Shown: positions 27,495 through 36,309, counted from the first letter of the stretch. The stretch is 64,000 nucleotides of DNA from an uncultured Eubacterium sp. (GCA_900551945.1 URYE01000002.1:22484-86483); one strand, 5' to 3'. The notes: generated by a model not told the origin, from the sequence alone. Translations and numbers: made by a program.

Positions 27495-28319
27495 ATGTCA
27501 CAAGTAATAAGTTTAATTAATGAAAAGGGAGGGGTAGGTAAATCAACTTCTTCTATAACAATATCTCAAATATTAGCTATATCTGGCTATAAAGTACTTA
27601 CAATTGATTTAGACCCACAGATGAATACATCAAAAGTTTTTGGTGCAACGGAAAATAATGATATTAATTACGAACCTTTATTCTGTGAAAAATTATCAGA
27701 AAAAGAAAGTGTAATGAACTATATCTCAGAAACAAATCACAAAAATATTTCTTTATTATCTGCTTCTAGAGAACTCAATCAGTTGATATACAAAATTTAT
27801 GATGTTAGCAAAGAAAAAAATGTTGAACTTTATTTTAAATACAATCTTAATCTTATAAAAGACGAATTTGATTATATTATAATAGATAATTCTCCATTCA
27901 AATCCTATCTCACATCTTGCGCAATTATTGCTAGTGATAAGATTATAACTCCAGTTAATGTTGATAATTTTTCATATGATGGTTTAATGTCACTTTTTGA
28001 AACAATAGAAGACCTAAATAAAAAATATTCTTTAAGTATAGAATTTGCTGGTCTTTATATGACAAGAGTAACAGGAAGAACAACTATATATAAACAAATG
28101 TTTGAAGATTATGAAAGAATGTTCGGTGATAACTTTATTCCTGTATCTATACGAAATTGCATAGCAGTAAGTGAAGCAAATACTATTTTTGAACCACTTC
28201 TTTCTTATGACAAAAAAAGCACAGCCGCAAAAGATTACATAGAATTAGTTAATTATTTAGGACTTATGGATAACAAACACTTTCGTGAAATTGCTAAATT
28301 TTTGAAAGGGGAACATTAA
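27495..28319 (+). CDS. parA: ParA-type partition ATPase
   Basis: 274 residues. Deviant Walker A EKGGVGKSTSS at the N-terminus, Walker A-prime IDLDPQMNTS, Walker B FDYIIIDNSP. No N-terminal helix-turn-helix extension, so it is of the short ParA/Soj type. Start preceded by AAGGAAGG. Binds ATP and non-specific DNA to move ParB-bound replicons. Four bases separate it from parB. Confidence 0.93.
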   Translation: MSQVISLINEKGGVGKSTSSITISQILAISGYKVLTIDLDPQMNTSKVFGATENNDINYEPLFCEKLSEKESVMNYISETNHKNISLLSASRELNQLIYKIYDVSKEKNVELYFKYNLNLIKDEFDYIIIDNSPFKSYLTSCAIIASDKIITPVNVDNFSYDGLMSLFETIEDLNKKYSLSIEFAGLYMTRVTGRTTIYKQMFEDYERMFGDNFIPVSIRNCIAVSEANTIFEPLLSYDKKSTAAKDYIELVNYLGLMDNKHFREIAKFLKGEH

Positions 28320-28322
28320 TAT

Positions 28323-29537
28323 ATGGCAAAAAAATCATTTAGTGTTGGTAGAACTAATAACGGCGTACTAAATAGCGCAGGAGGGGATAAGCTTAAAGAG
28401 CTTCAAGCAAATTCACAATATAATTTTCAATTTATACCTAAAGATAAGATTGTTTCTAATCCCAAAAATGAAAAATATATACAAGATGGAATTGAACCTC
28501 TAAAAGAAAGTATTATAGAAAATGGACTTCGCCATAATCTTTCCGTTCTTTTTGATGCAGAACAAAACGTTTATCGTCTTATATCTGGTGAAAGAAGATA
28601 TCATGCTATATGTGCAATGAATGACAAGCAATATAAAGAACTATTTCCAACAGGAATACCTTGTAAAGTAGAAAAGTCAGATATAACAGAAATAGATGAA
28701 GAAATAATGTTAATTTCTGCTAACCATGATGTACGAGAAACTTCTATAGAGGTTAAAAGATGGGAAGTAAGTCGTCTAAAGGAATTATATGAAGCCAAAA
28801 AGTTAAAGGGTGAAATTAAAAATATTAATGCAGAAATTGCAAAACAATTAAATATTTCTGAAAGACAAGCTAGAAAATATACAACAGCAGAAAAATTAAT
28901 ACCAGAGCTTAGTAATCTTCTTAATGAAAATGGAATTGACTTAAATCAAGCTGATAAATTCGGAAAACTTGATGAAAGTGCCCAGAAGGATATATTAAAA
29001 TTAATTAATAATAAAGGTTCTGTAGAAAATAGTGAATTTCAATCTATTAAAAAATTATCTGAAGATAGAGAAAAAGAAGCATTGAAATATAAAGAAGAAT
29101 ATGAAAAAGCTTCTAAACAAATATTAGAAAAAGATATGACTGTAAAAAAGCTACAAGATAAATTATTAGAGCTTGAAAATGAACATATCAATAATACATC
29201 TCATGCAAAAACAAAAGAAGATTTAGAAGATGAATTAAGAATAGTAACAGAAGCAAAAATACAAGCAGAAAAAGAAAAAAATAAATTAGAGAATAATTTA
29301 GAAAAACTAAAAAAGCAACAAAAAGAAAAAGAGAAAAAGAATGCTTCGATTTCAGATGTAGAATTAAAAAGAATTACATCTATAGCAAAAACTGAACAAG
29401 CACTTAATTTGTTAGAAAATAACTTTGATGTATTAAAAAATAATAGAAGTACATTACAACAAGATTCTGATTTAAAATTAAGATTAGAATTATTAAAAAG
29501 AAGATTAGATGATTTATTGTTTGGTTTAACTGAATAA
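28323..29537 (+). CDS. parB: ParB-family centromere-binding protein with long coiled coil
   Basis: 404 residues. The N-terminal ParB/Srx-type domain includes LISGERRYHAICAM (the CTP-binding GERRxxA box, ~95-105) and NHDVRETS. A central helix-turn-helix is in NAEIAKQLNISERQARKY (~170-190). Residues ~240-345 are a long lysine/glutamate-rich coiled coil, more extended than in chromosomal Spo0J. The C-terminus probably dimerises. Translationally coupled to parA. It should recognise the parS-like site, the repeats, or both. Confidence 0.9.
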   Translation: MAKKSFSVGRTNNGVLNSAGGDKLKELQANSQYNFQFIPKDKIVSNPKNEKYIQDGIEPLKESIIENGLRHNLSVLFDAEQNVYRLISGERRYHAICAMNDKQYKELFPTGIPCKVEKSDITEIDEEIMLISANHDVRETSIEVKRWEVSRLKELYEAKKLKGEIKNINAEIAKQLNISERQARKYTTAEKLIPELSNLLNENGIDLNQADKFGKLDESAQKDILKLINNKGSVENSEFQSIKKLSEDREKEALKYKEEYEKASKQILEKDMTVKKLQDKLLELENEHINNTSHAKTKEDLEDELRIVTEAKIQAEKEKNKLENNLEKLKKQQKEKEKKNASISDVELKRITSIAKTEQALNLLENNFDVLKNNRSTLQQDSDLKLRLELLKRRLDDLLFGLTE

Positions 29538-29559
29538 TTTAATACTGTCAAACAAGTTG

Positions 29560-29600
29560 CCCCATTTATTGTTTAGTACACTAAGTGGGGTGGATTTTGT
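29560..29600 (+). terminator. parAB terminator
   Basis: 9-bp arms CCCCATTTA and TAAGTGGGG (one mismatch), followed by GGATTTTGTTTG. Confidence 0.65.
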
Positions 29601-30036
29601 TTGTATTAGAAAAATGTATATAATTGAATATAGTAATTTGTTTAATGATTTGTATATATATAATACAATATTAAAAACAGAAATTGTTAAATAAAATATA
29701 AGAAAACCTAGAAAAATACTTGCTTTATCAAGATAATTGAGAGTTCATTTTTTGCAAAAATATAGTAAATTTATTGAATAATTAGGTATAATTTTTGGTA
29801 AATTCAGTTTATTTTATGTAAGTAAAAGTTTATTTATTGTAATATAACGTTGAAATCTTGTAAATTGTGGATAAATATGAATTATAAAAACTCCAATTAA
29901 TAAGGTTGTTATATACTAAACAATAAAAAAAGATTTTAATACTATATATAACAATACAAAAATACATAAATTGATATATATATTGGGAAATTTATAAGAA
30001 TTACTGAAAAAAAGGGTACAAAAAGAAGACTGTCTG
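29601..30036. other. AT-rich gap between parB and the Cys-cluster gene
   Basis: Very AT-rich (near 80% by eye) with no open frame of useful length, RNA gene or clear repeat. It could hold an origin-unwinding region, but nothing specific supports this. Confidence 0.4.
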
Positions 30037-31218
30037 TTAGGCAGCCGATAAAGAATTATTTAATTTCGCTTTAATTACGGTACGAATTAATCCACCTAAG
30101 TTTTTTATTATCTTATTTTTTAAGATATATGATTTATAAATAGTGCAATAAGCATCTATAACAATATCATAAGAATATTGCATAGCAAGTAAAGCCATAT
30201 CATCAATTTCGAAATCTTTAATCTTGATTAATTCAAATTGTTCAATTTTACAATCAGGTTTAACATCAAAAAACATTTTAAAGCTTGTATCATAAGCAAA
30301 ATTAATATTTATTAAAGAAACAGCATTATTAAACCTTTTTATAAAATCGTTGAATGAATTAGTATATTCATTTAAGCAACAATCTTTTTGTAATTTGCAA
30401 TTAAATTTATCTTTGATTTCAAAGATAATATCATTATCTTTTACAGTAATATCAAAGATAGTATTTGAATTTTTAATTGACTTTTTAATAATACAAGGTT
30501 TGCAATATTCTGGTAAAAGTCTTTTTATATCAGTAATTGTTTTAGAAATTGCAGTAAAGGGACCTTTGGCATTAAGAGTATCAAGTTCTATTAATTCTCT
30601 TAAATGAATTCTAAGAGAAACCAAATTGTCTAACTTTATAATTTGCTCAAGTAGTTCTTTAGATATAACAATAAAACCTCTACCACCTTTTTTTGCAGGA
30701 AGATAATAGGTGTCATAATCACAAAGGCAGAGATTAATAGTATATGTATCCAATTTACAAAATGAAATATAGCTATATTCTTGCAAGGTATTAAGATTAT
30801 TAAAAATAGTCCTTTCAGAACAGCCAATAAAATTAGCTAAATTTCTAACATCTAAATTTTTTAATATTCCAAACCTATCAGGGTGATTAAAGTGAAGTAA
30901 AAGTAATAACTTTATTGCATTATTTTTTAATCGTGGTTTATAGCCATATTTATTTTTTTCATTGAAGTATACTTTTTTATAAACATTAGTAGTAGTGAGT
31001 TTTTTATGTGGACAGTTGTTACAAGTATTACACGCAGTTTTATATAGTTCACTATCTTCATTAAATGTTTTTATATATTCTTTCCATTTACAATCATTAC
31101 AAGCTTCATTTTCATAGTCAATAACTTCTTTAGTTGTTTCAATTATCTCTTGATAATTTTTTTGAAGTCCAAGTGCTTGAATTAAAATAGATTTTCCAAT
31201 ATTTGTAAAGTTATCCAC
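30037..31218 (-). CDS. Plasmid-module protein with Cys cluster and helix-turn-helix
   Basis: About 393 residues; GTG start chosen eight bases after AAGGTGG. Residues ~40-80 hold a cysteine cluster (CNDCK ... CNTCNNCPHKK), probably a metal-binding module. Around residues 125-160 the phrase VRNLANFIGCSERTIFNNLNTL is a clear helix-turn-helix, in a winged-helix context. The C-terminal half (~200-393) has a second, shorter cysteine group and is not recognised. It lies directly downstream of the iteron array and could be a copy-control regulator, a helicase loader or a second initiator. No specific function is claimed. Confidence 0.75.
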   Translation of the reverse strand: MDNFTNIGKSILIQALGLQKNYQEIIETTKEVIDYENEACNDCKWKEYIKTFNEDSELYKTACNTCNNCPHKKLTTTNVYKKVYFNEKNKYGYKPRLKNNAIKLLLLLHFNHPDRFGILKNLDVRNLANFIGCSERTIFNNLNTLQEYSYISFCKLDTYTINLCLCDYDTYYLPAKKGGRGFIVISKELLEQIIKLDNLVSLRIHLRELIELDTLNAKGPFTAISKTITDIKRLLPEYCKPCIIKKSIKNSNTIFDITVKDNDIIFEIKDKFNCKLQKDCCLNEYTNSFNDFIKRFNNAVSLININFAYDTSFKMFFDVKPDCKIEQFELIKIKDFEIDDMALLAMQYSYDIVIDAYCTIYKSYILKNKIIKNLGGLIRTVIKAKLNNSLSAA

Positions 31219-31286
31219 AACATTCACCACCTTTCTATATACCATATAATTTAACACTAATTGGCATTATTTTGCAAATGGCAAAA

Positions 31287-31734
31287 TTTACTCCAAAAAT
31301 GTCTACATTCTTAAAAAAAAGCCGTTTTTTTTCACTTTTTTGTCTACATTTTTAAGAAAAATGGCAAAATTTACTCCAAAAATGTCTACATAATTTCTTG
31401 AAATTTTTTTTAAAAAGAGGTTTTATTAAAAAATGCAAAATTTACTCCAAAAATGTCTACATTTTTAATTTTATATAATAAAAAATAATTTATAGTCTTG
31501 CAAACCCAGTATTTAAGCCAAAAATGTAGATATCTATAATAATATCTGAAATAAAAAAATGTAGAAAATAAATAGCTTTAGAATATATAGTATATAAAAA
31601 GTTTAAAAATGGGCAGAGTAAGCATGTTTTTTATCACTTTTTTACTCCAAAAATGTCTACATTTTAAAAATTTACTCCAAAAATGTCTACATTTTAATAT
31701 AAATGCAAAAAATTACTCCAAAAATGTCTACATT
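31287..31734. repeat. Iteron array (six copies) - probable replication origin
   Basis: ACTCCAAAAATGTCTACA, within a conserved ~22-base unit, occurs in the same orientation six times, with units beginning at 31287, 31370, 31441, 31641, 31671 and 31712. Partial copies lie near 31340 (TGTCTACATTTTT) and 31517 (CCAAAAATGTAGA). The array fills the ~540-base gap after the rep gene and is embedded in AT-rich DNA, the classic layout of an iteron-controlled plasmid origin. Uneven spacing (83, 71, 200, 30, 41) suggests two clusters. Confidence 0.85.
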
Positions 31735-31759
31735 TTCAGAGTAATTTAAGGATTATTAC

Positions 31760-33154
31760 TTAAGATTTGTCTAAAGAAGTTAGATGTTTAGTATTATCGA
31801 AATGCAAATCTTCTATTTCAGCATCTGAAAGAGAAAGAAAGTGTATAATAAATATGCCATTTTTTAATTCAAATTGACTTATAGCAATATGATTATCAAC
31901 AAATTCTTGAAGACTTTCTTGAATGAGTTGTAAATTTTTCTTTTTATTCTTTAATTTAAAACGAACAATTTTTTGAAAATAAGTATAACTATATTCATTA
32001 ACTTTAGTTTCTTGGTTGGCAATTTGTTCACGTTTCATAGCATAGCATATTATTTTTGATAAGTTATTTTGTAAAACATCATAAGAAGCAGAAGTAATAG
32101 ATATAAGCTTTTTTTGAATAATAGCATTACTTAGTATTTCTCCAAATTGAGCAATAGCATAAGGGCGTTCTGCGTCTTCTTTTATAGCAATATTATCAAA
32201 TAAGTTAAAATACATTTTGCTGCCTTCTTCTTCATAGGAAAAATTATATTCTACAAGTTTGCGACAAGAATTAGAAATTTTATTAGTTACATTTTTTCCA
32301 ACGTGATAATCAACAAGTTCTTTTCCAAGTGTGTTAAGGTCTACTACAACTGATTTTTCTCGTGAAAACTCCTGTATATTAATATTTGATATAAAGGCAT
32401 TAACAAGTTTTAAATCGTTTGAATCCATAGATTTAGGTGGAGTAAGTTTTCCGTTATTAACAGTGACTTCCAATAATTCATCACCATTTTCATCAGTAAT
32501 TATTTCTTTTAAAAGGTTATTAGAAGCTGTTTCCATCATTAATGTAAAAGAAGATGGACTAAATAAAGGCTTTTCTAATAGTTCTTCTGGAAACATTCTT
32601 AGATATGAATCAATGTTTCCAGCTAGTTCTTGTTCAATATATTTCCAAGCATTCATAATTAAATCATTTTTTAAAGAATTAAATACTGATTTGTTACTAT
32701 ATGTATATATTCCTGGAAATAGTATAAGCAGGCTGTTAGAGTCTTTTTTCCATTGTATAGCTTTTTCTTTATATTTGTTGATGATTTCAGCTATATCTTT
32801 ATCGCCAAAAACTGTTGTATATTGGTCAACAGGAATAGAACGGGCCATATTAATAACAGGAGCAAGAGGGTGTTTTGGATTATCAATGCTTATTGAGTTG
32901 ATATCATTAATATAAGATTTATACCATCTAGCTCTTTTTTGTAAGCGCGATTTTTTAATTTTTCCCATTATAGGAATTAAATCTTCACGACTTGTTTTTC
33001 CATCAAGATATTCCATTAATGTCAAGTCTATAAGTTCTGCAATAGTATTGCAAGGAAACTTAAAAATATCATGTTTTTTATAAAAGAAATCGGTAATAGT
33101 AGGGTCTATATTTTTTGAGAGTTCTTCAATAAACTGTCTTGAATATTGTTCCAT
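31760..33154 (-). CDS. Replication initiator-like protein (Rep)
   Basis: About 464 residues; the ATG six bases after GGAG is preferred to an upstream TTG. No signal or membrane segments. The C-terminal ~200 residues contain helix-rich pieces (VDLNTLGKELVDYHVGKNVT ... YFQKIVRFKLKNKKKNLQLI) compatible with winged helices of Rep_3/RepB-type initiators. Assignment rests mainly on context: it sits between a tandem-iteron array and an upstream dyad-controlled promoter, beside parAB. Sequence similarity to known Rep families cannot be confirmed by eye. Confidence 0.6.
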   Translation of the reverse strand: MEQYSRQFIEELSKNIDPTITDFFYKKHDIFKFPCNTIAELIDLTLMEYLDGKTSREDLIPIMGKIKKSRLQKRARWYKSYINDINSISIDNPKHPLAPVINMARSIPVDQYTTVFGDKDIAEIINKYKEKAIQWKKDSNSLLILFPGIYTYSNKSVFNSLKNDLIMNAWKYIEQELAGNIDSYLRMFPEELLEKPLFSPSSFTLMMETASNNLLKEIITDENGDELLEVTVNNGKLTPPKSMDSNDLKLVNAFISNINIQEFSREKSVVVDLNTLGKELVDYHVGKNVTNKISNSCRKLVEYNFSYEEEGSKMYFNLFDNIAIKEDAERPYAIAQFGEILSNAIIQKKLISITSASYDVLQNNLSKIICYAMKREQIANQETKVNEYSYTYFQKIVRFKLKNKKKNLQLIQESLQEFVDNHIAISQFELKNGIFIIHFLSLSDAEIEDLHFDNTKHLTSLDKS

Positions 33155-33183
33155 TGTTATCTCCAATCTATAATATAAATTCT

Positions 33184-33241
33184 TAAGTTAAAGTCGTACT
33201 TTAACTTATATAATTATAGTTAAAAATAGTTAGAAATGCAA
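33184..33241 (-). promoter_or_regulatory. rep promoter with 25-bp palindrome operator
   Basis: Minus-strand TTGCAT and TATAAT with a 17-base spacer. Immediately downstream of the -10 lies a perfect palindrome with arms TAAGTTAAAGT and ACTTTAACTTA around CGT. It covers the expected transcription start, so a repressor there would shut off rep. It could instead be a crossover site for the adjacent recombinase. Confidence 0.6.
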
Positions 33242-33398
33242 ATATCATTCAGTTAAATATAAATGTTTGAAATGGATGAGTTCTTTAATTATTTTTTGGA
33301 TTTTGTGTTGTGTGGTGGGTTGAGTTTTTTGTTTAGTATAGACATATGTAGCCTAATGGTGTAAAATGAAGTAAATATATTTATTAGGAGTGAGTTTT

Positions 33399-34340
33399 AT
33401 GAACGATGGAAGTAAAGAAGTAGTATTAAGTGATGAATTTATAAATACTATATGGATATTTTTTAAATCTAAATTATCAAAACGAACACAACAAGAATAT
33501 TTTGCAGTAATAAAAAGCTTTGTAAAAATAACTGGAAAAGACCCTTTAAAAATAACACAACAAGCTTGCGAACAGTATGTAACATATCTAAGAACACGAA
33601 TGGAAAGTAATAGATTATCTTATACAACTGCTTTGATGAGAGTTTCTGTTATGAGAACTCTTTGTGAATATATAAAATACACAATGAATGAAAAAGGATA
33701 TGATTATATAAATTATTTTAATGATATTTCCTTACCTGATATAGACAAAACTCTAAAAGAAGATATGCTTCCTTCAACAGATGAATTGAATAATTTATTA
33801 GAATTAACTAAGAATAACAGTGATAGTATGGCTTTCTTAATATTTTCACTTATAATAAAATGTGGTCTTACAAGTAGTGAAATTAGTAATTTGAATATAG
33901 AATATATTGTACTAGATATAAATAATAACATTTGTATTAATTTTCCACCTAAAAAAGGAGTTTCAAGGATAATAAAGCTTCCTGATGATATAAGCAAATT
34001 AATTGACAAGTATATAGAAGCCAATAACATTTATGAGGGTGCTGTATTTTTAAATAAACGACATACCAGATTAAAGGTACGAGATGCTGAAAGAATTTTA
34101 AATAAATATATATTAATAGGTCAAGAAAATGGATTGATTAAAAAACATTTTACAATGCAATCTATGCGCCATGCTTCAATACAATATATGTTAAAGGGGG
34201 GAGCTAGTGAACAAGCTGTAGCTAATTATACAGGAATAACAACTAAATGGATGTCAAGATATAGACGAGTAGTTAATTCAGCATTACTTGCAGATGCGGC
34301 AGATTATAATATTATAGAAATACGAGATAAAGATAGCTAA
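33399..34340 (+). CDS. Tyrosine recombinase-like protein with altered active site
   Basis: 313 residues; ATG chosen eight bases after AGGAG. The N-terminal SAM-like core-binding domain covers ~1-110. The catalytic-type domain is recognisable from IIKCGLTSSEISNLNIEY, GVSRIIKLPDD, TMQSMRHASIQYMLKGG and KWMSRYRRV, which holds the presumed tyrosine. The first catalytic arginine (normally TGLRxSE) is threonine, and the usual HxxR histidine is glutamine; the second arginine and tyrosine remain. It belongs with the plasmid module, where such proteins resolve multimers or promote integration, but it may be inactive or use a variant chemistry. Confidence 0.75.
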   Translation: MNDGSKEVVLSDEFINTIWIFFKSKLSKRTQQEYFAVIKSFVKITGKDPLKITQQACEQYVTYLRTRMESNRLSYTTALMRVSVMRTLCEYIKYTMNEKGYDYINYFNDISLPDIDKTLKEDMLPSTDELNNLLELTKNNSDSMAFLIFSLIIKCGLTSSEISNLNIEYIVLDINNNICINFPPKKGVSRIIKLPDDISKLIDKYIEANNIYEGAVFLNKRHTRLKVRDAERILNKYILIGQENGLIKKHFTMQSMRHASIQYMLKGGASEQAVANYTGITTKWMSRYRRVVNSALLADAADYNIIEIRDKDS

Positions 34341-34410
34341 TTTATTATTTTAAGTAAATGCAAATAACATGGGTACTAGTTTAAAATTGGTACTTTTCAA
34401 TCTTAACATT

Positions 34411-34516
34411 TATGATATAATAATTAATGTAAACAAGCACATAGTTATGTCAACGTAACTAACTGTTTATAACAATTCCCCCAATGAACCTATGTCTGCA
34501 TAGGTTCATTTTTTTA
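34411..34516 (+). ncRNA. Candidate small RNA / terminator after the recombinase
   Basis: TATGATATAAT is an extended -10 box. About 90 bases later a strong terminator forms from AATGAACCTATG and CATAGGTTCATT plus seven T. Between them lie a hairpin (TAGTTATG/CGTAACTA) and the unpaired stretch AATTCCCCCAATG, which could pair with Shine-Dalgarno sequences. The terminator may simply end the recombinase transcript; the independent RNA is inference. Confidence 0.45.
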
Positions 34517-34537
34517 TAGTTTAATTAACAAAAGAGG

Positions 34538-34566
34538 TTGACAAATTAATTCAATCAGTTTAAATT
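34538..34566 (+). promoter_or_regulatory. Promoter of the trpD leader
   Basis: TTGACA followed after 17 bases by TAAATT, ~50 bases before the first T-box stem. Confidence 0.6.
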
Positions 34567-34572
34567 ATAATT

Positions 34573-34870
34573 AATAATAAATATTTATAAATAAACTGTT
34601 GATACGGAGATAAAAACATTATATGCGTTTACAGAGAGTTCGGGTCGGTGGAAGCCGAATAGAGAAGCAGATTGTTAAATGGACCGTTGAGGGCATGGTG
34701 AACGAGTATTTTTGCTTTATTATCCATGACGTAAGGCATACGTTAGTTGTCAGAAATATGTTTGTATTTCGTTGAGAGTGTGGTTAATTCACAAAGCAAG
34801 GTGGCACCGCGGAAAAGTAATTTCGTCCTTGACTAATATCTAAAGATGTTGGTTAAGGCTTTTTTTATGT
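34573..34870 (+). promoter_or_regulatory. T-box riboswitch, tryptophan-type
   Basis: The T-box sequence AAGCAAGGTGGCACCGCGG is unmistakable. It is followed by the terminator CCTTGACTAATATCT / AGATGTTGGTTAAGG and a T-run. In the stem I region TTAAATGGACC contains a UGG triplet at 34680-34682, a plausible Trp specifier. The antiterminator bulge TGGC would pair with a G discriminator base, as in bacterial tRNA-Trp. Uncharged tRNA-Trp should therefore switch on trpD. Confidence 0.9.
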
Positions 34871-34932
34871 CTAAAACCAACACAAATATCATATTAAAAT
34901 TTTGTATAAACAAAATTAGATTGGAGACAGAC

Positions 34933-35940
34933 ATGATTAAAGAAGCAATAAGTAAATTAGTAAAAAGAGAAGACCTTTCAACAGATGTTATGGAACAAGT
35001 TATGGAAGAAATAATGACAAATCAAGCTACAGATGCTCAAAAAGCCTCTTTTTTAACGGCACTTGCAATGAAAGATGAAACTATTGATGAAATTACATCA
35101 GCAGCAAAAGTAATGAGAAATCACTGTGAAAAGTTCTTAAACGATATGGACGTGCTTGAGATAGTAGGAACTGGTGGAGATGGTTCAAATACATTTAATA
35201 TATCAACATTATCTTCAATTGTTGTATCAGCGGCAGGAATACCTGTAGCTAAGCATGGAAATAGAGCAGCTTCAAGCAAATGTGGAACAGCCGATTGTCT
35301 TGAAACCTTAGGAGTAAAGCTTGACGTTGCACCGGCAAGAAGCGCACAGATTTTAAAGGATATCAATATATGCTTTCTATTTGCACAAAAATATCATACA
35401 GCTATGCGTTTTGTAGGTGGTGTTAGAAAGGAAATGGGAATTAGAACACTTTTTAACTTATTAGGCCCACTTGCTAACCCTGCTGGAGCTTCTATGCAGC
35501 TTCTTGGTGTATACAATGAAGACCTTGTAGAACCATTAGCTCATGTTCTTTCAAATCTTGGGGTTAAAAGAGCAATGGTAGTATATGGAACTGATAGTAT
35601 AGATGAAATATCATTAAGCGCACCTACAAAAATATGTGAAGTAAGAAATGGTAACTTTAAAAGTTATGAAATCTCTCCAGAAATGTTTGGATTAAAACGT
35701 TGTGATAAGAATGAACTTGTAGGTGGAGACCCAAAAGAAAATGCTAAGATTGCTCTTGATATTTTAAATGGTGTAGAAGGCGCTAAAATGGACGCAGTAC
35801 TCCTTAATGCCGGAGCAGCCATTTACATAGCTTCTGACGATATTACAATAAATGAAGCTATTGACAAAGCTCGTGCTATAATAAAATCAGGAAAAGCTAA
35901 AGAACAGCTTGAAAAGTTTATTAAACTTACTAATGAATAA
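34933..35940 (+). CDS. trpD: Anthranilate phosphoribosyltransferase
   Basis: 335 residues from the ATG six bases after GGAG; the longer frame starts inside the leader terminator. Transfers phosphoribose from PRPP to anthranilate in tryptophan synthesis. Motifs: [17 protein letters not shown] (PRPP binding), [19 protein letters not shown], and [21 protein letters not shown]. No other trp gene is in the window, although it has its own Trp T-box and terminator. It is the first core-metabolism gene after the plasmid module. Confidence 0.95.
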   Translation: MIKEAISKLVKREDLSTDVMEQVMEEIMTNQATDAQKASFLTALAMKDETIDEITSAAKVMRNHCEKFLNDMDVLEIVGTGGDGSNTFNISTLSSIVVSAAGIPVAKHGNRAASSKCGTADCLETLGVKLDVAPARSAQILKDINICFLFAQKYHTAMRFVGGVRKEMGIRTLFNLLGPLANPAGASMQLLGVYNEDLVEPLAHVLSNLGVKRAMVVYGTDSIDEISLSAPTKICEVRNGNFKSYEISPEMFGLKRCDKNELVGGDPKENAKIALDILNGVEGAKMDAVLLNAGAAIYIASDDITINEAIDKARAIIKSGKAKEQLEKFIKLTNE

Positions 35941-35994
35941 TAGTTTTAAAATTGTTGCTAACTAGAAAACGTTAGTTTTAAAAATAAATGTCGT

Positions 35995-36025
35995 AGGCTC
36001 TGTTATTATTAGCAGAGCCTTTTTA
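35995..36025 (+). terminator. trpD terminator
   Basis: Stem AGGCTCTG / CAGAGCCT followed by TTTTTATT. Confidence 0.85.
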
Positions 36026-36129
36026 TTCTCTATTTATAAATATTGCATATAATCAATTAATTTGATATTATATAATAAAATGTATAATAAATTTTTAACA
36101 ATCAAACAAATATGACATTAAAGAGAAAA

Positions 36130-36212
36130 ATTGTTGAATGGACAAAAGGTGAAAAAGTTTAATTTCTCTTGATAATGTGTATTATAAAACATATTTTAAA
36201 AGTATATTTTAA
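36130..36212 (+). pseudogene. Remnant of the 3' end of a paralogue of the following gene
   Basis: Reading IVEWTKGEK and then, one base out of frame, SLISLDNVYYKTYFKSIF-stop reproduces the C-terminus IEWKDGEKSLISLDDKFYK of the gene ~100 bases downstream. One A appears lost in the run after GAAA. No upstream part of the paralogue is recognisable, so this is a truncated, frameshifted duplicate. Confidence 0.65.
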
Positions 36213-36309
36213 AGTTTAAGAGGTAAGTTTTAAACAAAGGAGAGACGTTTGTACGAATAAAAATTATGTATTAAAAGGTATATATAAAAATGCAAAAATA
36301 TCTGAACGA

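Noticed and set aside
31287-31734. CRISPR array or phage attachment repeats
   Set aside because: Unit is ~22 bases with irregular 30-200-base gaps beside a rep gene; this fits iterons.
34846-34932. N-terminal extension of TrpD
   Set aside because: Would begin inside the T-box terminator; the ATG at 34933 has GGAG and gives a normal family length.
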